The notes under the pieces were generated by a model. That model ran no database searches. It was not told where the DNA came from and worked only from the letters and a program-made list of their open reading frames with translations. The position numbers and the translations under genes are program-made. A stretch of DNA of 64,000 nt from Isoetes taiwanensis (lineage: Eukaryota; Streptophyta; Lycopodiopsida; Isoetales; Isoetaceae), in contig JAJEKV010000085.1 in NCBI GenBank assembly GCA_021234155.1, forward strand, positions 560,001-624,000, given 5' to 3'. Positions 1 through 11,339 of this stretch are shown here, piece after piece. How positions within the stretch are numbered: the first letter of the stretch is position 1; each line of letters starts with the position of its first letter.

Positions 1-900
1 AGATATATTTGTAGATTTTAGAAGTGGATTTATGCCCAGCCTATGTTTTAATTTGATTTGCTCTGCTGCCGAGGGGTTTTTATCACCGAACCAAAGAAAA
101 TCTTGCTATGCTTGGCCTTGGCTTGTTTCGAAAGAACATAACCGTGCTTGCAAAACTGGAGTTATTATGCCCAACGAATTGGCAATGTCGTAAGAATCGC
201 TTGAGCTCTATTACCTCCGATATTTATCCCTTTATATTTTGTATGCGTGAAGGACTTCTAAGTTAAGAGAAAAATGATTGCCAAGACTCTCATGGCCGAA
301 GCCTTGCCTGCTTGTCAGGTAACCTTATTTTTGTTTTTTGTTTTGCCAAAGTTTTTGGAGAACTAAGCTTCCTACTGGTATAACAAAGTTAGGGCGTGCA
401 CGTGAGCCTGAAAGAATAGAGTCGGGTGGAAGGAATAGCTCCCTGATGTAGCATTCAAGGAAGCCTATGAGCTTTCAAAGAATTTGATTTTGTTTGAGGC
501 AGATCTTTGTAAATGTTCTAGAAGCATATTTGATGTATGATCTAAATACTATGCTATCCGATCTTTAAGACAAAATCTGATAAAGTCTACATTTCTATAG
601 AATTAGGAAAGAATACTGTTTAAACTGATTTGGTATGAAAACGAGATGGAAAGAAATGTAAGACAAGATTGTTGTGAACCTATAACTTTTATTTAATGGT
701 TTTAAACCTTAACCATTGACTATTGATGTAATATTTTGAACATAATGTTTTAATGATAGAATGTGGATTGTAATTTAATAATACCTTATGGACTTGTTTG
801 GGTTTGACTCCCAAAAGGCTACGTAGGAAAAGAAAAACAAAAAAAGATTTTTTTTATTAAAAAAAGAATGCCAATGTCAATGTTTAATTAGTTAAAATAA
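1..900. other. A/T-rich stretch without a recognised gene
   Basis: No reading frame with recognisable protein motifs, no tRNA-like fold and no terminal repeats were seen. The sequence is A/T-rich with T and A runs near 842-910. It is probably decayed intergenic DNA. Confidence 0.5.
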
Positions 901-929
901 TACTTTTTTTTTTAGAATGTACATGAAAA

Positions 930-1385
930 CAACATGTAGATATTCTTTACAACAATGTGTCTTTATTTGAAAAGCACCACATTTGAAAACAACTAATTTA
1001 GAAAACCACATGTAGATATTTGTTAAACCACATGTTATTATTTAGTTAAAACAACACCAAAAACAACTATTATCCACGGATATTTTTGTTAAGCCACATG
1101 TTGTATTTTTAGTAAAAACAACACTTAAAAACAACTACTAATTTAAAAAACCGCATGTGGATATTCTGTTAAACCATATGTTTTTTTTTAGTAAAAACAA
1201 CACCCAAAAACAACGCATAGAATTTTATTAACAGGACTGTTAATTTTCTATGCGTAGACTTTTATACAAAAACTACATGTTGTTTCTAGCATTTTCGAAC
1301 AATACTATGGTGGTCTTTAAGTGTTGTTTTTATGCTAAAACAATAGCAAAAAAACTACACATTGAGCAAATTTTGGGGTTAGTGT
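930..1385. repeat. Foldback repeat with a central near-perfect palindrome
   Basis: About four diverged direct units of 65-80 bp (starting near 930, 1006, 1074 and 1151) share the motifs CCACATGTAGATATT and AAAAACAACACC. At 1213-1255 a long palindrome follows: ACGCATAGAA (1213-1222) pairs with TTCTATGCGT (1246-1255), and inside it TTAACAG pairs with CTGTTAA around a 2-base loop. The sequence after the palindrome contains the unit motifs in inverse orientation (CTACATGTTGTTT near 1272, AAGTGTTGTTTTTATG near 1319). The whole is therefore a foldback, MITE-like structure. The short frame inside it is not believed to be coding. Confidence 0.6.
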
Positions 1386-1552
1386 GTAACAAAAAATATG
1401 GACACTGGAGAGAAGCCCTCCGTGCAACACCTTCTTTCCCCGTCCTATGTTTTCTCTTCATACCCTCCACCGTTCCTCTATCTCCTCAACCACCCAACCT
1501 TCACCCCAAACCTACTTACTGCTAGTTATTTTCACCTAATATAATTGATCCT

Positions 1553-1577
1553 AAAAAAAAAAAAAAAAAAAAAAAAA
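1553..1577 (+). repeat. Poly(A) run of 25
   Basis: A pure A run follows a short C-rich sequence. It could be the tail of a retroposed sequence on the plus strand, but no body or target duplication was identified. Confidence 0.4.
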
Positions 1578-1975
1578 CGTCAGGCTTGAGGCAAGGGATA
1601 GGAAGGAAAGATTGGAAGGAAGGTAGCAGAGCATAGCGGATGAAAGGTCCTTGTAGCCTGAAGAAAAGGTATCTTCTATTGATATTGTATCTTGTATAGA
1701 AAACAATTGTTATCTAGTCTAGAAGGAAATTAGTCTTAATGGTTGCATAACTTACCTCACATTGTTATGTGTGCCTACTAAGTAACTCTGCAAGGGCTAT
1801 TTTTTTGGCATGGCCATATATATATTTGTCTCAAAATTATTCATTTTCACTTGGTAGATATAAATTTATTATGAAAATGAAGTCTCGCCATCACATTGTT
1901 GTTTTAATGTAATTTTGTTTACTATGACTTTCTATATTAACGATTTTATTTTTTTCGCATATACAAAATAGTCCT

Positions 1976-2543
1976 TTGTGGTTAAAAGAATGCTTGGATG
2001 ATCAATTGTGTTGGCCTCGAAAATCTGATGACTACGGTATGAACAAAATGGGTAAGCATGTGATTTCATTTTGTGAATCCTTTAATCTTATCATTCTTAA
2101 CGGATTGACTAGATACCCAGGATCTGGTTGTTATACATGTGCTCAACCGAATGGGAACAATGTTGTAGATTTGATGATGTGTGAGCCTGCGGCATTGAGA
2201 TATATCTCACGTTTCCGTGTTTTGATGAAGACGCCGATTCGATCATATGCCACTATCATTTTGCATGAATGCAAAGCTTCCTAGCCAAGCACTTATGGAA
2301 TGCCGCCCTCCGGTGTTGAAGCTCAATTTTAAATTGGCGTAAAAGTATAAGGCAGAATTGAATGACAAAATTACCAGCCTGCAGTTATCTGGATCTATCG
2401 AGGAGAAAAGCCAGTTATTGACAGAAACAATTTTGGATGTAGGAAGAGCGGTCTTTGGGTGTACATCTCACAAGTCAAAAAGGCGTGTCTCGAAATGGTT
2501 TGATCATGAATGTCTAGCAGCTAAAAAAGCATATATGCAGTGA
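1976..2543 (+). pseudogene. LINE endonuclease C-terminal fragment and linker
   Basis: Two open pieces (1976-2284 and 2358-2543) read as the C-terminal half of an APE-like endonuclease followed by the linker to the RT. The visible pattern is MNKMGKHVISFCESFNLIIL, then YTCAQPNG and NVVDLMM, which fits the usual order of conserved blocks before the endonuclease end. The N-terminal catalytic blocks are absent. The second piece, with its basic KSKRRVSKWFDHEC segment, matches the linker of plant LINEs. A frameshift separates the two pieces. Confidence 0.75.
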
Positions 2544-2689
2544 CATACTGTACATAATCAAAGGTTTTACAGAGCAGTAACAAGAAGAAAAAAGCGTGCT
2601 TGGTTGAGGAGGCATCAAGAGAGACTAATGGATGAAGTGGAAATTGAGCCTAAGAGGTTTTGGGGACGTGTCAAAAAGAAAACTGTGGT

Positions 2690-2870
2690 AGGGGATTTAA
2701 AAGATAAGATAAGATGATTTTTTACGTCCACGGGAACCCAACGGGTTATGGGACGTCACATGCAAGGGCAACAGCCCATCTAGAACCTGGGGACTAGGCC
2801 CCATCACCAAACACAATAACCAAATATTAAAAGGCTACCAAGAATAAGATAAGATAATGTTAATTCTAGT
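2690..2870 (-). repeat. Short insertion flanked by AAGATAAGATAA runs
   Basis: The sequence between the two GATAA-rich runs (about 2697-2716 and 2845-2858) interrupts the LINE linker. On the minus strand it ends in a TCTTATCTTA tail, like the short-repeat tails of LINE or SINE 3' ends. It may be a small retroposon in antisense orientation. The boundaries are approximate. Confidence 0.4.
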
Positions 2871-3205
2871 GGTAAATTTATGCTTCTAAAATTATCTAGA
2901 CATAGCCAGTCCAAGGATTGGAAGGCCATTGATCTAGAATAATTGTTGCGCCACCCCTGTACACTGCCCATTTCTTTTGCAGATGGGCTGCCCTCACCTT
3001 GCAGAGCTCCTCCCTTACTACACACAATTGAAGAGGGGAGAGGTCCTCCTGTACTGAGAAACTAGTCCCTCTGAGATGGTTTCCATGTTAAAGAACATGT
3101 TGCTGAGATGACCTTTTATTCCTAATATCTGAATTATATTGTGCGGATGGTCAAAACAGCTTCTGCTATCACAGTCTTGCTTCGCCATTATTCACAACAG
3201 AAGAA

Positions 3206-4589
3206 GTGAGCTTAGCGCTCAAGAAAATGGATAATGGGCGCACCTGTGACTCTTTGGGTATGTACATTGAGTTAGTAAAGTGGAAAGGACGGCATCTTCA
3301 CAGTCTTCTAGCACAATTGTGTAATGATGCTCTTCAAAGAGGATCTTTTCCAGATGCTTGGTGTTTGAATAGGGTGGTACCGATCCATAAGGGTGGCAAT
3401 CAGGATGATGTGCGGAATTACAGGACTATTCTAGTTAGCAATGTATTTGCTAAGTTGTTTGCCGCTATGCTTGAACATAAGATTTCCACTTGGGCAAACG
3501 AAAAAGATATGCGGGCTGCTGGGCAAGCAGGTTTTAGGAAAGAACATTCTACGCTTGATCACCTTGTCACACTAAGAGTTATAACAGAGGGGGGAAAAGG
3601 CCAAGGTAACAAAAGATTCTTGGCATTCATAGACCTCACAAAGGCATTTGATCGTGTTAAACGATCAGATTTGGTTGAGAGGCTGGAATGGCTACAGGTT
3701 CCAGATGAACTTAGACAAGCAGTTGCTTGCCTTTACAAAAAGGTATTAGTTGAGCTTTCTTTCCCCTTTGCAGGTCATGAGAAGTTGGAGAACACGATAG
3801 GGGTGAAACAAGGTTGTCCGTGCTCGCCTACATTATTTGGGCTCTTTATTGATGAGTTAGAAAATTGGATGGAGAGACTTGGTGGTATGGGTGCTCAGCT
3901 TGGTAGGTATGTATTACAGATTTTGCTATTTGCTGATGACATTGTGCTTATTTCAAAAAACTCCAGTGGACTCCAAAGACATCTTGATGTCTTAAGTGCA
4001 TTTTGTTTAGAAAAAGAGATGCAGGTTAATCCAGGCAAATCAAAGGTTATGGTTTTTGGAGGTAAAGATGACACAGTATTTACTATAGGAGGATTTGCTT
4101 TGGAAAAAGTAAGTACCTACAAATATTTGGGAATTGAGGTAAGCAACAACTATAGGTGGACGGTTGCCGCTCAGAAACGTGCTTCAGGGGGGATGCGTGC
4201 TTTTTATAGTATGTTGCATCAATGTAAACTGAATAACTTTGAGTATTGGAAATTACGAAGGCTACTCTTTGGAGTGCAGGTTAAGTCAGTAGTCTTGTAT
4301 GGGAGCCCGGTTTGGGGACCAGGACTCTCGCAGAAATGCTGGAGTGAAATTGAAAAGGTACAAAAGAGGTTTTTGCTTAGTGAATTGGGAGCTAAACCTC
4401 AAACTCCATATAGTATCTTTGTTGGTGGTCGGTTTTCTTCCATTTGAAGTTGAAGACCGTGGTAGAACCATCACATATGTGAATAGGGTTCTGTCTTTGA
4501 TGATGATAGATTTCCGTGTTGCTCTTGAGCAATCTAGGGACAAGGGATGGTATTATGAGAGGTCAGAAGATGGTGCGCAGGTGGCTTAA
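3206..4589 (+). pseudogene. LINE-A reverse transcriptase
   Basis: The main open frame (3206-4447, 413 codons) carries the RT blocks in order: NRVVPIHKGG, RNYRTILVSN, QAGFRKEHSTLDHL, FIDLTKAFDRV, GVKQGCPCSPTLFGLFIDEL and LLFADDIVLIS. The last holds the catalytic Asp pair (about residues 245-246). After VNPGKSK and YKYLGIEV the thumb region continues to about 4440, where a frameshift moves the reading to another frame (4299-4589). No usable start exists, because the N-terminus is separated by the inserted block. RT catalyses target-primed reverse transcription in an autonomous LINE; this copy cannot do so. Confidence 0.9.
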
Positions 4590-4621
4590 CGCATACATGG
4601 CCGGTCACTAACTATAAAGAA

Positions 4622-5035
4622 GTTTATGAGCATGTGAAGATCAGTGTATTGGATAAGTTATGGAGATGTGAAGAAATAATTTTATATAGAAGAAATAAAT
4701 GGGCTAGATCCTTATGAAGAACAACCTTATTTGCTATCATATGTAAGGTGAAAAAATAGGGATGTTGATTTCTCGCTAAGACCTGCCATCTCATGCCTTG
4801 CATATAGAAATAGGGACGGTGGGCCAATATACCTCGTCATGAGAGATATTGCTTGGATTGTTTAGATCCAGTGGTTGAAACTGAGCAACATACCTTTCTA
4901 GAATGCGCTTCTTATGAGCATGTTAGGGGTTATCCATGCACCATTGTTTGGAGACTCCAAGTCTTAAGCACGTATATTAGAGATGTTTGGTCCGAAGAGG
5001 CTGATATCATGGAGTTATTTAATTTAATGTCCTGA
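4622..5035 (+). pseudogene. LINE-A C-terminal Cys/His region
   Basis: The piece at 4853-5035 reads CLDPVVETEQHTFLECASYE, the Cys-x-n-His-x4-Cys pattern found at the C-terminus of many plant LINE ORF2 proteins. The preceding 250 bases contain several stops and show no clean frame. The frame ends at the duplicated tail. Confidence 0.7.
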
Positions 5036-5240
5036 CTTTGACACACGATGGTGCTTTGAGATAAGTGACCTATTTTGATGTATTAGAGATGTTTGGTTAA
5101 TATCCGGGGAATAGAAATGCATGGAGTTATTTAATTTAATGTCTTTTGCTCTATCCCGTGATTGACATTTTCTACTTTTTTTTTCTTTTCCTTTCTTTTC
5201 TCGGTGCTTTGAGATAAGTTTTCCCATTTTGATAATTTTT
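4975..5240 (+). repeat. Tandem duplication at the LINE-A 3' end
   Basis: Unit 1 (4975-5080) and unit 2 (5081 to about 5240) both contain TATTAGAGATGTTTGGT, ATGGAGTTATTTAATTTAAT and GTGCTTTGAGATAAGT in the same order. Unit 2 is expanded by a T/C-rich insertion that leads into the large pyrimidine tract. Confidence 0.75.
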
Positions 5241-6600
5241 TTTTCCTTCCCTTTGCCATAGAGGCCCCTTTTCCCTTCCCCCCTTCTCTTTTTTTTTTAT
5301 GGGGCCTTTTCCCCACCCTTTTTTTTCCAAAATGGCTTTTTCCATTAATATCCCCTTTTTTCCTCTTTTTTCCCACTCTTTTTCCTCCTTTTTGTGTTAT
5401 TTTTTCCATTTTTCTTTTTTCCTCTTTTCCTCCTGCTTTTTCCATGCCCTTTTTACCTTTTTTCCTTTTTCCATCTCCCTCTTTCCTTTTCCATCTTTTC
5501 CCCCCCTTTCCATGTTCCCTTTTTCTTCCCCTTTTCATTTTCCCTTTTCCTTTTTCCCAGTTTCTATTCTTTTTTTCTTTTCTATTTCCCTTTTCCCATG
5601 CCTTTTTTCCCATTTTCTTCTTTCTATTTTTCCCGGTAGGCTCCTTTTCCTCCTTTTCCCACCCTTTCCCTCTTCCCGGTTTTTCCCTTTTCAACCCTTT
5701 TTTCCTTTTTCTTTTCCTTTCCTCATGTCCTTTTTCTTTCCCTTTTCCATCACTCCCCTCGCTTTTCTTTCCCTTTTTTTCCCGCTTCCTTTTCTTGATG
5801 GATTTTTTTTTCTTTCCGCTTTCCTCCATTGCCGATCCTTTTCCTGCGGACTTTTTCCCTTCCTTTCCTTTTCTCTTTTTTCCTTTTTTTTCCATGCCTT
5901 TTGCACATTTGTTTTATTCTCTTTATTTTCTATACCCCATTTTCCTCTTTTTCCAATTCCTTTCTCTTTGCCCCTTTTCCCCTTTTTTCTTTTTCTTTTT
6001 CCTTTTACTTTTCCTTTTCCCCATGCCTTTTCCTTTCACCAATCACCACTCTTTTTCCTTTCTTTTCCCTTTTTCCTTTTTCTCTTATCCTTTTCCTTTT
6101 CCCTTTTTCCCATGCCTTTTTGCCTTCACATTCTCTTTCCACTTCCCTTTCCTTTTCCTTTTTCCCTTTTCCTTTCCCTTTTTTCTTTTTCCCTTTTCCT
6201 TTTACCCTTTTCCCTTTTCCCCATGCCTTTTGCCCTTCACATTCTCTTTCCACTTCCCTTTTCCTTTTTTTCCTTTCTTTTCCCTTTCCTTTTTCCTTTT
6301 TTTCTTCCCTTTTTCCTTTTTCCCTTTCCCCATGCCTTTTGCCCTTCACATTCTCTCTTTCCACTTCCCTTTTCCTTCCTTTTTTTTTTTTCCTTTTTGC
6401 CTTTTTCCTTTTCCCCATGCCTTTTTTCTTTTCCTCACCCTTTCTTTTTTTCCTTTTCCTTTCCCTTTTTCTTTTTTTCCCTTTTCCTTTTACCCTTTTC
6501 CTTTTTACCCTTTCCTTTTCCCCATGCCTTTTTGCCCTTCACATTCTCTTTCCACTTCCCTTTTCCTTTTCCCCCTTTTCATTTACCCTTTCCCCTTAAG
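5160..6600. repeat. Homopyrimidine (C/T) tract with a ~100-bp minisatellite
   Basis: For about 1.4 kb the plus strand is almost only C and T. From about 6010 a higher-order unit of roughly 80-110 bp can be read. Each copy has CCCATGCCTTTT, usually followed by CCCTTCACATTCTCTTTCCA, at about 6022, 6109, 6221, 6330, 6413 and 6521. Long open frames in this block (Phe/Pro/Leu-rich on one strand, Lys/Glu/Gly-rich on the other) are products of base composition, not genes. Such tracts can form triplex (H-) DNA. Confidence 0.9.
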
Positions 6601-8590
6601 AGATCGATGCATGACCAATCACAAGGTGTTGGTAAGTCGCGGCAATAAATCTAGGCCTTCGAATGCATCCGGATGATCTCGACCATTCAAATTAGGGGCT
6701 CGATGCACTTCGCCTTCGGATAACATTATAATATAAGATTAAGTCGAAAGCATCTGGTATGGTTTTGATATCTCTGCTTGAGACTTCAATCTAAGTCATG
6801 GAGATGTAATATTTTTATGGGCAATGAAACAATTGCTATTGCAATTACTGCGAAGCGAGACTATGTGCATGTTGCCGCCATGTGTTATTGAAGATGAAAG
6901 CAATACTCGCCGAAGTTGCCCCCGCTTTTGAGATAGTCCAAAATCATTTTTTGACCTTAGCATTCCATTCCATGCTTCCACAACTTCTCAGAGCACCATC
7001 TGTGCATGACTTGGCATTATACATAGTTGAGGTTCTAGATGCACGCCTTCACCATCGAGCCCTCAGTAGTCATTATCTCCGATTGTCTAGTATCATCATT
7101 ACTGCAAAGGTTTTTCCCTTGAAAACCTTTCGAGGCAAGGGTTTTTTAATCCTAGTAGTAATTATTGTACTAGCCCATTGTATGGGTCCCATGACCTATT
7201 ATTCTATTCTATTCTATTTGACACGAATGCTCGTATCTTCCATTCTGGAAGCACTTACATAAAATCCAAGGACATTGCATTGCTCTATAATGTTCTTGTG
7301 TTCCCATTGCAAGTAATTCATTAATTATTGTGGGTAAATATATTTGGCATTGAAATCTTTAGTGAATTTTATAAAAATTTGGAACTATTCTTTAATACAT
7401 ACATGTTGGGTGTGTCTCATATTCAAGATGGATCCACTTTCATCCTCTAATCCCATGTTAGGTTTATTGTCATGCAACAAGCATAGGTATGCAACCCTAA
7501 AATACCACAATCATGCATGCCATTCCACAAAATATGCGTTAGTGATTTTTAACTTTTTCTTTATGTTCGCCTCATATCACCTCAACTTTGGAGACCCTAT
7601 GTAACTTCATCAAACACCCGATGTTTACATAATTAAAGTCGAAGAACATGACAATGCTTAAGTGGAAATAGATAAGACCAATATATATCCCATATATGAC
7701 GTTTTTGTGAAACACAAACTTCTTAATTGACAAACAACAATCAGAGCAACATTTGCACCTAAGAACTTGCATCATTGTTGAGAAGTTTCAAATATATAGG
7801 TAATTGGAGACATTAAAATGAGATGAATATCCCCATATGAAGCGAATGGGTTAAAGCTTGTATTAATGCAGAGATTGACTAGCTATGGGGTCAATAGAAG
7901 CGAGTAAATTAATATTAAAAGAAAAGGTTACAAGCTTTGTGATAACTATCTATGGCCAGCGTAGTCTCAGCTCTGTATCATGATGGCCTGCAATTGATAA
8001 AATTGGTTGTGGCACTAACTTTAGAGAAATGATGACCAATGCTTCTATCTAAAATACCTTCAAGAGCTCATCTCATTCCAATTGTTTATGCTGCATCCAT
8101 GTTCCTAGGCAACTATTCTTGGTATGGGGTACACCAGCCTCGGCTATTGCAATCGTACTATACATTTGAGAGTTTGACCATGAGATTCAGAGATGATCAG
8201 CTCTGTTGGATGCCATGGCAAATAAACTCATGTGAGGTAGACTTCTGCCATCCACCCTGTGAGAAGTATTTTTGGTGTTGTCCTACTACTCTACTACTGT
8301 TTGAGACATCTAATTATCCACATGCATTATCTGAACACATCTGACCATCATAAAGATTTGTAACTTCGCTCTTAAACCTAATTTTCAGAAATCTGCTGAA
8401 ACTTTGTTGATCAGATGTGGCCATGGAGCATTAGAAAGTAATAAATCAGCAGAAACAGTCGCCTCTACAAGCACTACATCGCTAGACCCTGATGAGGTCC
8501 TCAAGAGTAGAGTTAGAATGATCAAGCCCATGCTTCCTAGGCACTAGAATCCTCTAGACAATGACCGGTAGAATGAGGCCTAAACTTTAC
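6600..8590. other. Intergenic stretch with one repeat-like block
   Basis: No gene was recognised. At 7108-7220 there is a block with GGTTTTTCCCTTGAAAACCT, GCAAGGGTTTTTTAATCC and a (TATTC)n-like run; it resembles the block at 12,130-12,290 and is probably a retroelement end. An open frame at 8039-8344 has no family signature and is not called. Confidence 0.5.
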
Positions 8591-8599
8591 AGCTACACA

Positions 8600-9190
8600 A
8601 AGTTCTTCAAGTTATTGGGCCAAGTTTTCAAGTTGGAAGTTCTGCAAAAGATAGCCAGCGGTGTTTGCCGTTTGCCGCCCGCATTATGTAACCTTTCATT
8701 TCCACAATTTCTTTATAGGGACTTTCGTAATCTTACAGGAGCAGTGTCTGATGAGCTTGGAAGGTTGAAGAACTTGAGATTTTTGTTCTTTATTAATAAC
8801 TTTCATAGTGGCACCATTCCAAGTGCCTGATGAGCTTGGAAGGTTGAAGAACTTGAAGCTTTTATCCTTTAATAACAACTTTCATAGTGGCACCATTCCA
8901 AGAGCTCTTGCCAACTGCATTGTACTTGTGCAACTTTTTTGATAAACAACCATTTTAAAGCATCCATACCTCCCCAACTTCGGCAGCTAGAAAGTCTGAA
9001 ATATATGTTTCTGCTGAATGAATAAGCTTACAGGCAGTATTCCAAGTTCACTAGCTAATTGCTCTTCCCTTTAGTCGCCCTCTGTGCCCGAGGGTGAAAT
9101 CCCAAGTTAAGCTTGCAAACTACACTTTCATGAAACGGTTTCACTCAACAATTATTTTAAAGGACCAATACCTCTCCAGATTAAGGAAAA
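8600..9190 (+). pseudogene. Leucine-rich-repeat receptor kinase fragment
   Basis: Frame-broken LRR coding sequence. Readable pieces are RNLTGAVSDELGRLKNLRFL, NNFHSGTIPSA, then KLTGSIPSSLANCSSL near 9024-9071 and LNNYFKGPIPLQ near 9146-9181. These match the xLxxNxLxGxIPxx consensus of plant extracellular LRRs. One repeat is tandemly duplicated with a 79-bp period (8749-8827 and 8828-8906), which itself breaks the frame. No signal peptide, transmembrane segment or kinase domain is present. It is a short relic of an LRR receptor-like kinase or protein. Confidence 0.8.
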
Positions 9191-9483
9191 TGCAATAAGC
9201 TTTTAACAGTCTTTGGAATTTTATGTTATAGGAGATATCCTTGTCAGGATTCCTGTGTTTTTGCAAAGTTCTTTCTATAAAAGGGTATGTAACAAACACC
9301 ATATTGTACGTCGTATCATGTAGAAGCAAACAGGATAACAATATAAAATAATATAAGATCTAATGCCCATGCATTTTCTAGTATGCTGTTGTAATACAGT
9401 GCTATGATTTTTGTATCTTGCAGGACCTGCAAATAATAGAGAATGAAATCACGTTTTACAAAAATTTTCAGACAAAAGTAAAG

Positions 9484-10026
9484 CATTAGGGTTTTTTTGA
9501 GATTAAAAAAGGGCCTTCAAAACATGCCAACTAAGACAAATGAAGATCAATGAACTACCAAACAAAATCGAGTGTGAGGTCCGGTCCCAAAAAAATCGTA
9601 TAACTAACTCATGATCACATTTTCTAGCATAATCGTTGATAGAAAAGTCAAATGAGCTCGTTTTAGTTCAATAGATAGATCTCGTTGAGATGTTTCCAAC
9701 CTTAGGTGCTTTGCACATATTTTAACCACTTATGATTGTCAAAACTCCAAAAAATATGGTTTTTACCATTTTTTACTATCCTACGGGGCTAAAAGATATG
9801 CAAACCACCCAAGGTTGGAAAGATTTCAATGAGATCTATCTATTGCACCAAACAAGAGCTCATTTGGACTTTTCTATTAACACTTATGCTAGAAAATGTG
9901 ATTTAGTGAGTTAGTTATAACTGTTTTGCTGACTGGATTACTAGTTCTGTTTTCTGATTGGTAGTTCATATAGCTTAGTCAGCAATTCTTAGAAGGCCCT
10001 TTTATGATCTCAAATAATCCCTAATG
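9484..10026. mobile_element. Foldback MITE, copy 1
   Basis: The 543-bp block starts with CATTAGGG and ends with CCCTAATG. The two halves are inverted copies of each other over some 250 bp, with for example AGAAAAGTCAAATGAGCTC on the left and GAGCTCATTTGGACTTTTCT on the right. A second copy lies at 50,558-51,104. No coding capacity. The target duplication is unclear. Transcripts would fold into a long hairpin. Confidence 0.85.
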
Positions 10027-10147
10027 GCATAGCTTAAGGGAGCTTGAAGTCTGAAGGCCAATGACATGCAACAAGAAGGCATTGGAAGTTACATTTGATA
10101 GACGGATCACAATTGAATGAACAATGAACTGAAATTACACGTAGCTA

Positions 10148-10960
10148 TATGTATGGATCTCTGTCACATAGGATGTGGTTACGTGCTTCGCAATGCAATG
10201 CACCAAACAATCTAACTGATAGATTGCATCAGGTTCTAAGATAGGCTACTGGATCCTTGATATATTTTCTTTTCTTGCAACAATGCGTTGCTTGGTAGCT
10301 GTAGATTGAAATTTCTGCCAAGCGTTGCATATTTGAACATTGACATTTATCCATTCACCTCTATTTTTCTTGTTCTTCACTTCGCTTTTCCAGCTTTCTC
10401 ATTGTTCGCTAGCCAATTCATAGTTAACAAACTTGATGCTACTTACTTGGTCTACGATTTGCCATTATGGATCTGCTACTTGCGCTTCTTGAAATAACGA
10501 TGGACACTGAGTGGTGGAGGAATGAGCAATTTTTGGTGATTGGAGGCACTAATGCCCATTTGATAGCAGTGTTTCAGGAACTCCTGAAGGTGATGGCAGG
10601 AATGGATATTTCTTTTACCCTGACATCCAAAGGTACAATGAAGAAGATGAATTTGCAGATCTCTCTGCTTGGTGAAATGGATTTTTCTGATTATCCTACC
10701 CTTAACACTTATAATGAACAATCTTATTGCCATTCCAGTAAGTGTTGCAAGGACCGTTTATAGCTCATTACAATGGAGTAAGCTGCTCAATGGTGTATTT
10801 TTTCAGTTTTTGGGTCCTTGTTTCATCTGTACCATTTGCCAAAGGTCTGATGAAAAGAAGGGAAAAATGCTCACTATCATTTTTGTGGGCAGGACTTTCG
10901 GCTATCATCAACTCCACGCTGTGGGTTTTAAAATCGTGAGGCCAAGGAAGCACATGTACT
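10148..10960 (+). pseudogene. CSLD: Cellulose synthase-like D (CslD) C-terminal pseudogene
   Basis: The translation, with frame jumps, follows the C-terminal membrane part of CslD glycan synthases. Readable pieces are NLTDRLHQVLR, then [23 protein letters not shown]-like [48 protein letters not shown] and FSFWVLVSSVPFAKGLMKRR. The QxxRW motif reads VLR-stop. At least four frameshifts and one stop are present, and the N-terminal catalytic part is missing. CslD proteins make beta-glucan in the Golgi or plasma membrane during tip growth. The pieces run without large introns, in line with either a retrocopy or a fragment of a terminal exon. Confidence 0.9.
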
Positions 10961-11339
10961 TTTCCATAAAAGATGTGAAGCACTTATGTTCTATTCTAGA
11001 ATATTAAGTACCCCAAGACTATAAAGATAATAAAACTCATGGCGGTGCCCGGGCCTCCACCAAATTTTTTAGATCAAGAAACAATCATACTGAGAGATTT
11101 CTAACAGAATGATCACAGTCTGATTGATATCGGTTGGATAGGAAAAGTCTGGCCGAATCCTCTATGTGATCGTAAGCTTAAGCAATTACCACCATGAAGT
11201 AAAACCCTTCGAACGAGGCAAAATAAGATCTATCTCTTCTTATTTGACAGCTCACATTCCATTGCCAACATCTATAAATAAAGTTCCAAGATGAAATCAA
11301 AAGGCGGCTTACTTGTAGATAGATGACGCTACCATGTTG

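Larger units (their letters stand above)
1976..5240 (+). mobile_element. Degenerate LINE (non-LTR retrotransposon), LINE-A
   Basis: The element encodes, in order on the plus strand, the end of an APE-type endonuclease, a linker, a reverse transcriptase and a C-terminal Cys/His region. The frame is broken many times. The 5' half of the endonuclease is missing, and a foreign block of about 450 bp (about 2,700-3,150) splits the linker from the RT. The 3' end is marked by a duplicated 106-bp tail segment. The element is clearly non-autonomous now. The RT shares the QAGFR-EHST-DHLVTLR block with the LINE at 31.2 kb but is far more diverged, so the two are different families or ages. Confidence 0.9.

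Noticed and set aside
930-1215. CRISPR-like spaced repeats
   Set aside because: The units are diverged, spacing is irregular, there are no cas genes, and the sequence is plant nuclear.
5131-6676. Long open frames on both strands (up to 449 codons)
   Set aside because: They come from a C/T-only tract, which lacks stop codons by composition. The peptides are Phe/Pro/Leu or Lys/Glu/Gly runs without domains.
8039-8344. 101-codon open frame
   Set aside because: No family motif, no splice context and no clear codon pattern; likely chance.
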